Shown: positions 1 through 6,156 of the stretch, piece after piece
Position numbering within the stretch: the stretch's first letter is position 1
How the letters are laid out: the number at the start of each line of letters is the position of its first letter
Assembly: GCA_016550415.1 (NCBI GenBank)
Contig: JABXGU010000554.1
Coordinates: forward strand, 1 to 12,638
Source: an archaeon
Lineage (GTDB): Archaea > Asgardarchaeota > Hermodarchaeia > Hermodarchaeales > Hermodarchaeaceae
Direction of reading: 5' to 3'
DNA length: 12,638 nucleotides
The notes under the pieces: model-generated
The model's input: only the letters and a program-made list of their open reading frames with translations
What the model was told of the DNA's origin: nothing
Database searches by the model: none
Translations under genes and position numbers: made by a program

Positions 1-450
1 ATCATGATTGATCTTTGGGCAAAGTGGGACATCTTTGCTGACATAACATGGATGGCATATACTGGCTCAAGTATTCCAGAAAAGATACAAGACATCTGGG
101 GTATAGTTCTTCAAGCCCGGAAAAACGCCACAGACTCGATTAGGCCTGGTATTCCTGGCAGTATACCAGATGAACACGCCCGTGAGGTACTCATAAAGGC
201 TGGTTTTGAAAATAATATCTTACATAGGACCGGACATAGTATAGACTCTGCAGTTCATGGTAAGGGCGTAAATCTTGACAGCTTTGAAATGCCCGAAACT
301 CGACTTCTCTTACCCAATCTTGTAGTCTCAGTTGAGCCTGGAATCTACCTACCAAATCAATTTGGTATCCGCAGCGAAATTGATGTAGTTGTAACACAAA
401 AAGGATCAAAAATAACTACGAAACCTCAGAAGTCAATACTCTGTATTTGA
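1..450 (+). CDS. M24-family metallopeptidase (Xaa-Pro aminopeptidase-like), C-terminal part
   Basis: This is the last 149 codons of a gene that begins before the window; the reading frame is open from base 1. It matches the pita-bread catalytic domain of M24 peptidases, which bind two metal ions and cleave N-terminal residues, typically before proline. Fragment residues visible as metal ligands are Asp4 (IDLWA), Asp14 (ADIT), His79 (HRTGHS), Glu112 (VEPGIY) and Glu126 (IRSEID). The HRTGHSID and VHGKGVNLD stretches are typical of one M24B subgroup rather than of methionine aminopeptidase. Family assignment is secure. Substrate cannot be decided from the fragment, and some M24 members are creatinase-like or non-peptidase. 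The next gene begins 56 bases downstream on the same strand, so they could be co-transcribed, but no functional link is evident. Confidence 0.9.
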   Translation: MMIDLWAKWDIFADITWMAYTGSSIPEKIQDIWGIVLQARKNATDSIRPGIPGSIPDEHAREVLIKAGFENNILHRTGHSIDSAVHGKGVNLDSFEMPETRLLLPNLVVSVEPGIYLPNQFGIRSEIDVVVTQKGSKITTKPQKSILCI

Positions 451-493
451 AGGGATACGAAACAGATAAAATTCCATCATGAATAACTTCAAT

Positions 494-498
494 AGGGA
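494..498 (+). promoter_or_regulatory. Ribosome binding site of gelsolin-like gene 1
   Basis: AGGGA ends eight bases before the ATG at 507, a good archaeal SD spacing, and supports that start. No clear promoter is seen in the 56 bases after the peptidase gene, so transcription may read through from it. Confidence 0.5.
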
Positions 499-506
499 AA
501 AACACG

Positions 507-1313
507 ATGGCTGACAAATTCCTGCTTCTTCTTGATTTCTCTGGAGGAATAATAGAACCTCTTCCCCTTTCACCAGATGTGTTAACAGATGATCGAATAG
601 TGATTATCATCGATGAACTGAAAGAGTGTATTTGGCTTTGGCTTGGCGCTAACACAACCTTAATTGAACGACGGGCTTCTCAACGAAAGGCTCGTTCAAT
701 TCGCAGTGCTGGCTATCAATTTGGTCCCCTTAAAATCGGTCGTGACATTTCAAGTGTTGAAATAATTGATGGTCAAATCCTGGATGATAAAGAAACTAAA
801 GAATACTATGAAACACTTCTTCATTCCCTTAGCCAAAAATTCACCATCACAGACAAAGTGTTGGGTCGGCTTGGTGGCACTCCTACAAAGGTTAAGGCTC
901 CTTCACCAATGACTCCAAGCACTGCTCCTTCATCCGTCTCTCCTCCTACTCCAGTGTCCACACCTGCTCCTTCGCCTACTCCATCTCCACAACCTAAACC
1001 TGCTACGAGCAAACCTGCAACTAGCCAGATTGAAGATGTTGCTCCTGCTCCTTCTCGTTCTTTTGAAGATTTAGGAGTTATACGTGCAGGCATTCTCATA
1101 TCTTCTATCTTGGATTATTTTCCACTCTGCTATGTGAGCGTTACTAAAACTGGAGAAAGTAAACGCTATACTATCGAAGATGCAGAAGGTGTAATCTGTG
1201 AACTCGAAGTAGCCGATGGATCTGTTCACTTCTTAAGCCGATATGATTTCCGTGGCAAGCGTGATGAGATTCTCAGACTACTCCGTGACCGGCTTGCCTC
1301 AGCTGACCTTTAG
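507..1313 (+). CDS. Gelsolin-like domain protein 1 (gelsolin-like + Pro-rich linker + unknown C-terminal domain)
   Basis: A 268-aa protein. Residues 1-110 look like one gelsolin-like domain: a hydrophobic strand ending in Asp36, the WLWLG signature at 43-47, then a charged helix (ERRASQRKARS). By eye, Asp29 and Glu54 fall where gelsolin domains place type II calcium ligands. Residues 122-183 form a Pro/Ser/Thr-rich linker, probably disordered. Residues 185-268 form an alpha/beta module (helix, three strands, helix) that I do not recognise. Gelsolin-family domains bind, cap or sever actin filaments; in Asgard archaea they act on archaeal actins. That role here is inference, and the fold also occurs in non-actin proteins such as Sec23/24. 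There is no signal peptide or membrane segment, so it is probably cytosolic. The ATG is supported by AGGGA eight bases upstream. Two paralogues lie at 1905-2642 and 5081-6025. Confidence 0.8.
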   Translation: MADKFLLLLDFSGGIIEPLPLSPDVLTDDRIVIIIDELKECIWLWLGANTTLIERRASQRKARSIRSAGYQFGPLKIGRDISSVEIIDGQILDDKETKEYYETLLHSLSQKFTITDKVLGRLGGTPTKVKAPSPMTPSTAPSSVSPPTPVSTPAPSPTPSPQPKPATSKPATSQIEDVAPAPSRSFEDLGVIRAGILISSILDYFPLCYVSVTKTGESKRYTIEDAEGVICELEVADGSVHFLSRYDFRGKRDEILRLLRDRLASADL

Positions 1314-1427
1314 CAAATTATTTTTAGTTAAAATTATTTGGATGCAATTTTCTGTTTTCTTTGTATAATAGAATACGTTACAATATATTTTAGGACATGA
1401 TTTCCTAGCTGGATAAAGGCGATTATT
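1314..1427 (+). promoter_or_regulatory. AT-rich intergenic region with likely terminator and TATA promoter
   Basis: The 114 bases between gelsolin-like gene 1 and the helical gene are strongly AT-rich. AAATTATTT occurs at 1315-1323 and again at 1331-1339; with the T-run at 1321-1325 this could terminate the upstream transcript. ATATATTT at 1383-1390 resembles an archaeal TATA box. A start about 22-25 bases downstream (near 1412) would leave a short leader carrying the AAGG motif before the GTG at 1428. The assignment is by pattern only. Confidence 0.4.
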
Positions 1428-1877
1428 GTGAAGGAATTAATGGCATTGAAGGTTCAGTTGGAGGAATTGGTAGAGACTATCAATCGTACAATTAAGAATC
1501 ACACAAATTATACTACTCCTTCGGGAAATCCTGTCATTCTGGAGGTTGCAGAGGACTTGAAGCTTTGTATTCAGGATATTCAGACCTCTGCTCGAGAACA
1601 AATTATACTAGTAAAAGAAGAATCAGGTTCAGTCACTCCAGTACAGGAAGTATTGCAAATAATTATTGGGACCGCATCCGAAGTACTTGATACTATTGAG
1701 GAGCTCTCAGAGCACATAGGACAATACCAAACACAGGGTCAACTTAAAAAGGGATTGACACAACTCTTAGACTGGACCTCGCAACTTGATTATGCTGCAG
1801 ATAGTGCAAAGACGCTATTGCAGCAAACAAGAAAGATATTATCAAGTTTGGCGCGCTATGAAGTTTTGGTCTTGTGA
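1428..1877 (+). CDS. Predicted all-helical (coiled-coil-like) protein of unknown function
   Basis: A 149-aa protein with no family I recognise. It is almost entirely helix-forming: an N-terminal amphipathic helix (residues 1-25, LKVQLEELVETINR), a short loop with Thr/Pro/Gly (28-35), then long heptad-like helices at about 36-64, 70-103 and 105-145, rich in Leu, Gln, Glu and Ser. It has no signal peptide, membrane span or cysteine pair. The length and composition suggest a small helical bundle or a dimeric coiled coil. It sits between two gelsolin-like genes and ends 27 bases before the second, so it could work with them, for example as a scaffold or binding partner; that is inference. The start could be the GTG at 1428 (AAGG about eight bases upstream) or the ATG at 1440 (AAGGA four bases upstream). 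Confidence 0.75.
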   Translation: MKELMALKVQLEELVETINRTIKNHTNYTTPSGNPVILEVAEDLKLCIQDIQTSAREQIILVKEESGSVTPVQEVLQIIIGTASEVLDTIEELSEHIGQYQTQGQLKKGLTQLLDWTSQLDYAADSAKTLLQQTRKILSSLARYEVLVL

Positions 1878-1904
1878 AAACCTTCACACTGAGGCTCATT
1901 AAAT

Positions 1905-2642
1905 ATGACGCGGATTGTAATGTTGGAAATAGGCGGATTGGGATTTGTACGTTCAATACGACCGAATATGAAAAAACTCCGTAGTGACATATCTATTCTT
2001 GTTATTGATGAAGTAAACAGCGCTCTCTGGTTATGGATGGGCAGTGGCGTTCAACATGATAAACGCCGCACAGCTCTAGCAAAATCAGAACAAATTAGTG
2101 CAGAAGGATTTCGCGCGGGCGACCTTTTCTTAGGCAAGGACTTGCCTTTAGTTATCATAGACCAAGATTTATTGGAGTCCCCCGAAACGCAGGGCAACTA
2201 TGCCCAACTGAAGGCTCTACTCGAAGGACACCTAGAAATTAGTTCTCTTGTTGATAGAAAGGGGACACTCATTTACGCTGAAACACAAGCAGCAGCATCA
2301 AAACCTGTTGTTGTAGAACAACCAAGAGTCATTCCAGAGCCAAAAATTACGACTCCTGCACCTCCTGCGCCTTCTGATGAAGCGCCTCCAGCGAAACCTA
2401 TCGAGCGAGGTACAAGATTTGCCCTAGAAGCAGCGTTGGTAGCAATTCTTCGTGTTCAAAAAGAAGTTCATATCCAATATAAGACATCTGGTGACACAGA
2501 AGAGATATCCATAGAGGCAATTGATGGGCTTCGCCATACGCTCAAAAGGCGTCGTGGAAAGATTACATTCAACTGGGACACAAAAACTCCAAAATCATTG
2601 AAGGATAAAGTGGCCATTGAGCTTAAACAACTTGCTGGCTAG
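1905..2642 (+). CDS. Gelsolin-like domain protein 2
   Basis: A 245-aa protein with the same three-part plan as the gene at 507. Residues 1-110 are a gelsolin-like domain: strand SILVID (30-35), the signature LWLWMG (41-46), then a basic helix (KRRTALAKSEQ). A Pro/Ala/Thr-rich linker covers about 125-168. A C-terminal alpha/beta module covers 169-245 and shares the spacing G-x4-L-x4-G-x3-F with protein 1. At the presumed calcium-ligand positions it keeps Asp28, but Lys53 replaces the usual acidic residue, with Asp52 next to it. Binding may therefore be altered or lost. An actin-related role is inferred from the fold and from known Asgard gelsolins. The ATG has GAGG ten bases upstream; an in-frame ATG at 1920 is an alternative. 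It lies in a tight run with its neighbours. Confidence 0.78.
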   Translation: MTRIVMLEIGGLGFVRSIRPNMKKLRSDISILVIDEVNSALWLWMGSGVQHDKRRTALAKSEQISAEGFRAGDLFLGKDLPLVIIDQDLLESPETQGNYAQLKALLEGHLEISSLVDRKGTLIYAETQAAASKPVVVEQPRVIPEPKITTPAPPAPSDEAPPAKPIERGTRFALEAALVAILRVQKEVHIQYKTSGDTEEISIEAIDGLRHTLKRRRGKITFNWDTKTPKSLKDKVAIELKQLAG

Positions 2643-2665
2643 ACTACTGGTGCGACAACATAAAC

Positions 2666-3250
2666 ATGGGCCGCTTTAAGATGCTAATTCCTTTCTCTGA
2701 AATATTACTACCCATATCATATTCCATACTTGGCGGTATCATCAAATTTCTTGATGATGTTCATGATCGCAACCGACAATTTTCAAGACGCGCGCTCCTT
2801 TGTTGGGGATTAACCGGCTTTACAATCATACTGCTTGATCTATGGATGTACTTTGATATCTTTACTGCCCTTCTAACAATAGCACTAGCTATGGGATTGA
2901 TACTGATAGGAAAAGTAGACAATTATCAGTTCATAGCGATAGCCCTTTTCACCTTGCCTATTGCTGTATACTTACTTTATCAAGCTGGATGCCTTCTCCT
3001 TATTCCTCCAATGCTTCTTGCTTTTACTCCCTCTGCAGTTCTTGATGAAGTACTTCATGATCGCTCCCATCATTTCAATTACACCGCGATTAGGTGGCTA
3101 GTAAGTCATCGTCCCCTCATGAAAATTATCGTATTAATTCTACCTTTCTTTGGCCTATTCACAATTTTCCATGCCATAGCCTTTTGGTTTTTCGATATCA
3201 CCTATGATTTAGTTGCCTACCGTTTAGGCGTAAAATTAAATGGATATTGA
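2666..3250 (+). CDS. Multipass membrane protein with repeated Asp-rich motifs, function unknown
   Basis: A 194-aa hydrophobic protein with about five or six membrane segments (roughly 8-26, 43-62, 66-82, 87-106, 107-124 and 151-176). I do not recognise the family. Conserved-looking polar motifs sit at membrane edges: KFLDDVHDR at 27-35, VDN at 84-86, VLDEVLHDR at 125-133 and FFDITYD at 175-181. The first and third are alike and are each followed by an aromatic/basic stretch, suggesting two related halves. Acidic pairs next to membrane helices are seen in metal- or diphosphate-binding enzymes such as the UbiA superfamily, but the exact NDxxDxxxD motif is absent and the protein is short for that family. 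It starts 23 bases after gelsolin-like gene 2 and may be in the same operon. The start is not firm: GGTG lies 13 bases upstream, and ATG 2681 is possible. Confidence 0.75.
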   Translation: MGRFKMLIPFSEILLPISYSILGGIIKFLDDVHDRNRQFSRRALLCWGLTGFTIILLDLWMYFDIFTALLTIALAMGLILIGKVDNYQFIAIALFTLPIAVYLLYQAGCLLLIPPMLLAFTPSAVLDEVLHDRSHHFNYTAIRWLVSHRPLMKIIVLILPFFGLFTIFHAIAFWFFDITYDLVAYRLGVKLNGY

Positions 3251-3351
3251 TACTTTTTTCATTTATTAAGGGATTTCAGGGGTTCTGGGAGTATTAGAAA
3301 GGTTTAAGTCGGCTTTGTTTCCTAGGAGTAAATTACTGGTGAGGCAAGACA
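3251..3351 (+). promoter_or_regulatory. Intergenic region before the 80-aa gene
   Basis: These 101 bases follow the membrane protein stop. ACTTTTTTC at 3252-3260 is a possible T-tract terminator. GAAAGGTTTAAGT near 3297-3309 could be a purine-rich BRE plus TATA-like element serving the gene at 3352. Support is weak. Confidence 0.25.
3338..3344 (+). promoter_or_regulatory. Strong ribosome binding site deciding the start of the 80-aa gene
   Basis: GGTGAGG lies seven bases before the ATG at 3352 and closely matches the complement of the archaeal 16S 3' end. It argues for the 3352 frame and against the overlapping frame that opens at 3315. Confidence 0.65.
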
Positions 3352-3594
3352 ATGAAAGCGAATATTTACCTTGCCCTCCAAAACCGTACAAACGAGGAGC
3401 AAGCAGTTCAAAACGGACACATACTATTACTTTTGAACACACATGGCAAGATCTTATGCAAGCTTCCTCTTGGTCGTGGAAGATTCAATTTTACTCTCGA
3501 AGTAAATGACCTAAACAATCTAGCCAATGCCCTTTGGAGGTTTGAACGTCAGAATCCATGGTTCCGTGTTGAGAAAGTAAGTGCCACCGGCTAG
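3352..3594 (+). CDS. Small 80-aa protein of unknown function
   Basis: A short acidic/basic mixed protein with no recognised family. A strand-like stretch (residues 22-29, GHILLLLN) is followed by KILCKLPLGRGRFNF (about 33-47), then a helix (NLANALWRFERQ), and an aromatic C-terminus (NPWFRVEKV). The strand-turn-strand part has the spacing L-x4-G-x3-F, followed by a helix. The same spacing occurs in the C-terminal modules of gelsolin-like proteins 1 and 2, so this may be a stand-alone relative; the similarity is weak and by eye. The gene has a very good SD, which supports its reality. It ends 24 bases before the convergent stop of the beta-CASP nuclease gene. It could be a separate transcript or the tail of the gelsolin-like operon. 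Confidence 0.7.
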   Translation: MKANIYLALQNRTNEEQAVQNGHILLLLNTHGKILCKLPLGRGRFNFTLEVNDLNNLANALWRFERQNPWFRVEKVSATG

Positions 3595-3618
3595 ACCATT
3601 ATCTCAGCTGTATTTTAT

Positions 3619-5031
3619 TCAAGCAAGACGGAACCTTTGACCAATCACAGGTGCAACTGCTGGGCATCGAAGATCCTTTCGAACCATTTTTGTGAGTGCC
3701 TTGCAGGCGGAGGGACTACCATGCACACAAAATACTTGTCGTGGTGGATGCCTACGAAGGCTTTGTAAATGTCTTCGGAGTTCTGTTTGGTCTGCATGAG
3801 AGCTGAAGCCAGTTATCATTTGGACTTTTGCTCTTACATGTTTACTCCTACCATAAATCCTGATGTTTCTGGAACCATGAACTATTCGGTGTCCCAGTGT
3901 ACCTGGTGCTTGGAAGCCAACAACAAGCAGTGTTGTCTTTGAGTCTTCAATTCGTCTGAAAAGATGTCTTAGTATTCTACCTCCGTTCATCATACCTGAA
4001 CCAGCGACAATCATTATGGGACCAGAACGACTGCTAAGAAGATCACTATCGTCTTGATATTCCACATTTCGAAGACCCTTGAAGTCAAGTGGCATGTCAC
4101 CTGATTGAATCAGTTTCCAGGTTTCATCATCGTAACATTCACGATGTTGTTTGAAAATCTTAGTCATATCGATGGCTAAGGGCGAGTCAATAGCGACAGG
4201 AATGATGGGTACACGTTCGTTTTCTACAAGCTCATTTAGGATGTAAATCAGTGATTGTGTTCGTCCAATGGCAAAGGCAGGCACAAGAATATGGCTTCGG
4301 TGACGATGGGCCTTTATGATAATTTTTTCAAAACGGCGAATGGATTTTGACAATGGTTCATGATTGCGGTTAGCGTATGTGCTTTCTGAGATTAGAAATG
4401 TCGCATCATCAGGGAAATCTGGATCGCGAATGATTGGGGCACCAGATTGACCGATATCACCTGTAAAAACAACATGGTGTCGTCGTCCGTTCTCTTCGGA
4501 CCAAGTTTCGACAATGCTTGAACCGAGAATGTGACCTGCGTCTCTTAAGCGAATGGATACATTGCCCGGTAAATCTACAATTTTGTTGTATTTTATAATC
4601 CGAAATTGCTTAGCGACTTGTTTTGCGTCTTTTTCTGTGAAGAGTGGTGTATCTGATTTATACTGTTGAGTTTTAGAAGCTGTAGTGCGACGGGCTTTCG
4701 CGGCTTGATATTCTTCTGTCTTTGCTACATCCTCTAACAAGAGGTTACACAGCTCTGCCGTGGCTGCTGTAGCATAAATTGGTCCACGGAAACCTGCATG
4801 GACAAATTGCGGTAGTCTTCCGCAATGATCCAAGTGGGCATGGCTAAGGATAGCAAAATCTACAGATGAAGGGTTGACGCCAAATATGCGATTACGTTTT
4901 GCCTCTACTTCGCGTCGTCCTTGAAAAAGACCACAATCTAGAATGAATGAGGCATCTTTTGTTTCTATCAAGTGCTGGCTACCAGTCACTGTCTGTCCTG
5001 CGCCGATAACGGTCAATTGCAAATGTAACAC
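3619..5031 (-). CDS. Beta-CASP metallo-beta-lactamase-fold RNA nuclease
   Basis: A 470-aa protein of the CPSF73/TTHA0252-like beta-CASP group, zinc-dependent endo/exonucleases that process or degrade RNA. Visible motifs are HAHLDH at 64-69 (motif 2), AGHILGS with His167 (motif 3), FTGDIG with Asp192 (motif 4), SEST with Glu216 (beta-CASP motif A) and GFSSHAD with His422 (motif C). The beta-CASP insert lies roughly at 215-395, with SGMMNGGR typical of the family. There are no N-terminal KH domains, so this is the short aCPSF2-like or bacterial-like form rather than aCPSF1, the archaeal termination factor. The start codon is GTG; an in-frame stop two codons upstream excludes longer starts. It lies 49 bases after gelsolin-like gene 3 and could be co-transcribed. 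The nuclease assignment is strong; its RNA targets are unknown. Confidence 0.92.
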   Translation of the reverse strand: MLHLQLTVIGAGQTVTGSQHLIETKDASFILDCGLFQGRREVEAKRNRIFGVNPSSVDFAILSHAHLDHCGRLPQFVHAGFRGPIYATAATAELCNLLLEDVAKTEEYQAAKARRTTASKTQQYKSDTPLFTEKDAKQVAKQFRIIKYNKIVDLPGNVSIRLRDAGHILGSSIVETWSEENGRRHHVVFTGDIGQSGAPIIRDPDFPDDATFLISESTYANRNHEPLSKSIRRFEKIIIKAHRHRSHILVPAFAIGRTQSLIYILNELVENERVPIIPVAIDSPLAIDMTKIFKQHRECYDDETWKLIQSGDMPLDFKGLRNVEYQDDSDLLSSRSGPIMIVAGSGMMNGGRILRHLFRRIEDSKTTLLVVGFQAPGTLGHRIVHGSRNIRIYGRSKHVRAKVQMITGFSSHADQTELRRHLQSLRRHPPRQVFCVHGSPSACKALTKMVRKDLRCPAVAPVIGQRFRLA

Positions 5032-5055
5032 ATCTCATCAAACGAATAAGCTTCT

Positions 5056-5082
5056 GATTACCTGTATCAATCAAGGTTAATC
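5056..5082 (-). repeat. Inverted repeat between gelsolin-like gene 3 and the nuclease gene
   Basis: GATTACCT at 5056-5063 and AGGTTAATC at 5074-5082 pair over eight bases with one bulged base and a 10-base loop. The hairpin overlaps the stop codon of gelsolin-like gene 3. It could be an RNA processing or attenuation element, or chance in AT-rich DNA. Confidence 0.35.
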
Positions 5083-6025
5083 AGAAATAAAATTCTTCGT
5101 CACGCGCTTCTTCATCATCTTCTTCCTTTGAGCTAGATTCTTCAGATATCTCAGGTTCTTCAGATTCTTCTAATTCTTCTTTTTCTTCTTTTACGGTTCT
5201 TTCACTCAATTCGTGTAATTGTCTTCGCATTTTTTCAGTAAGAGACATAGGCTCTTTTTCTTCTTCTGGTTCTCTGGTGACAGTAACTCCTCCAAGGCTT
5301 GGATCAATTATCTGTTGTCCTGTAGCATCAAATTGTGGTGGTTGACCATAACAATTTGTGAAACTATCAATGTCATCTTGTGCTGCTGCAAGTATTAATG
5401 AAAATAGAATTGCGTCACCATCACAGTGAAACCTAGCATTTAATCGTCTAGTGGAAACCTCAAATCTATTTGGTCCTAATGGTTTCATAATTGCATATCC
5501 ATAGCAGTCACTGACTGCAAAAAGTACCTTACTGGCCAACTGTTCCTCATATGATAACATTCGACGCTTTATTGGAGGTGGTTGTCGTATAGGCTCTGGA
5601 GTGATAGTATGAGCAATGGCATCCACTCTTCTTTGGAATGCATCGTCTGCAACTGGTGTTTTTTCCTCCTCCTCTACAACGATGAGATACTGAGAGGTCT
5701 TTGAATATTCCTTTAATAATTTACGAAGAGCGTTTGCGATAGACTCATCCAAATTCCCTGAAATCTCAATAAAATTGGTGCATTTTGTGCCAACCAATAC
5801 ATTCTCGATGCTAAAACCGTTTACCATTATAAATCGAGTTTGGCGAAGTGCAGTAGTGCGCTGGATAATAGTTGTTCCTTCACCTAACCAAACCCAAATC
5901 CTCCCCTCCTTTTCATCGACAATAAGAATCGCCCGTCCAGCCACCAAGTGATTTGGATCCCACAAAAGAGGCTGAAGCTCGCCGCCTTCTCCGAGTATCT
6001 CTATCATAGCTAGATATTTCTTCAT
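5081..6025 (-). CDS. Gelsolin-like domain protein 3 with acidic C-terminal tail
   Basis: A 314-aa protein. Residues 1-110 form a gelsolin-like domain with strand AILIVD (32-37) and signature IWVWLG (43-48). The two presumed calcium-ligand positions are Gly30 and Gln55, so calcium binding of the classical kind is unlikely. A linker with an acidic patch (VVEEEEK) and a Pro-rich stretch covers about 116-155. The middle alpha/beta module at about 158-230 parallels the C-terminal modules of proteins 1 and 2, with more divergence. Residues 253-314 are a Glu/Ser-rich tail with many Glu-Glu runs ending EEFYF, probably disordered. The ATG is fixed by a TAA immediately upstream; GGTGA lies eight bases away. 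It is encoded on the opposite strand from its paralogues, downstream of HMG-CoA reductase. Actin binding is inferred only. Confidence 0.75.
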   Translation of the reverse strand: MKKYLAMIEILGEGGELQPLLWDPNHLVAGRAILIVDEKEGRIWVWLGEGTTIIQRTTALRQTRFIMVNGFSIENVLVGTKCTNFIEISGNLDESIANALRKLLKEYSKTSQYLIVVEEEEKTPVADDAFQRRVDAIAHTITPEPIRQPPPIKRRMLSYEEQLASKVLFAVSDCYGYAIMKPLGPNRFEVSTRRLNARFHCDGDAILFSLILAAAQDDIDSFTNCYGQPPQFDATGQQIIDPSLGGVTVTREPEEEKEPMSLTEKMRRQLHELSERTVKEEKEELEESEEPEISEESSSKEEDDEEARDEEFYF

Positions 6026-6156
6026 TTATCCATTCACCGCCTCATGATCCTCCGGTTTCTATTTTTTTGAGACCAGATATTGTTCTAGAGTATTTTTCTT
6101 TCTTAGATAAGAAGGGATGATAATTATTTCAAATTTACGTGTACAGAACATCACTG
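6026..6156 (-). promoter_or_regulatory. Leader/promoter region of gelsolin-like gene 3
   Basis: These 131 bases separate the HMG-CoA reductase stop from the gelsolin-like gene 3 start. On the minus strand there are two AT-rich stretches: one with a GAAATAATTATC-type element near 6117-6130, and an AAAAATAC element near 6090-6100. Either could be a TATA promoter. Close to the gene are GGAGG (6053-6049) and GGTGA (6038-6034). Between them and the gene start lie two four-codon reading frames, ATG-AGG-CGG-TGA (6045-6034) and ATG-GAT-AAA-TGA (6033-6022). The second overlaps the gene's ATG. Confidence 0.4.

Noticed and set aside
889..1059. Tandem DNA repeat or mobile element in the CCT/ACT-rich stretch
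   Set aside because: The repetition is codon-level low complexity of a Pro/Thr/Ser linker, in frame and without regular unit length.
821..1099. Minus-strand frame rich in Gly/Val/Ala
   Set aside because: It is the reverse image of the Pro/Ser/Thr linker codons of gelsolin-like gene 1.
507..2642. Eukaryotic contamination because of gelsolin-like domains
   Set aside because: SD-led, intronless, closely spaced genes next to archaeal-type metabolic genes argue for a prokaryotic genome.
2666..3250. UbiA-type prenyltransferase
   Set aside because: The protein is too short and lacks the exact NDxxDxxxD motif, although acidic motifs recur; left as unknown.
3315..3509. Overlapping plus-strand reading frame of 64 codons
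   Set aside because: It lacks an SD, has poor protein-like composition and overlaps the 3352 frame, which has a strong GGTGAGG site.
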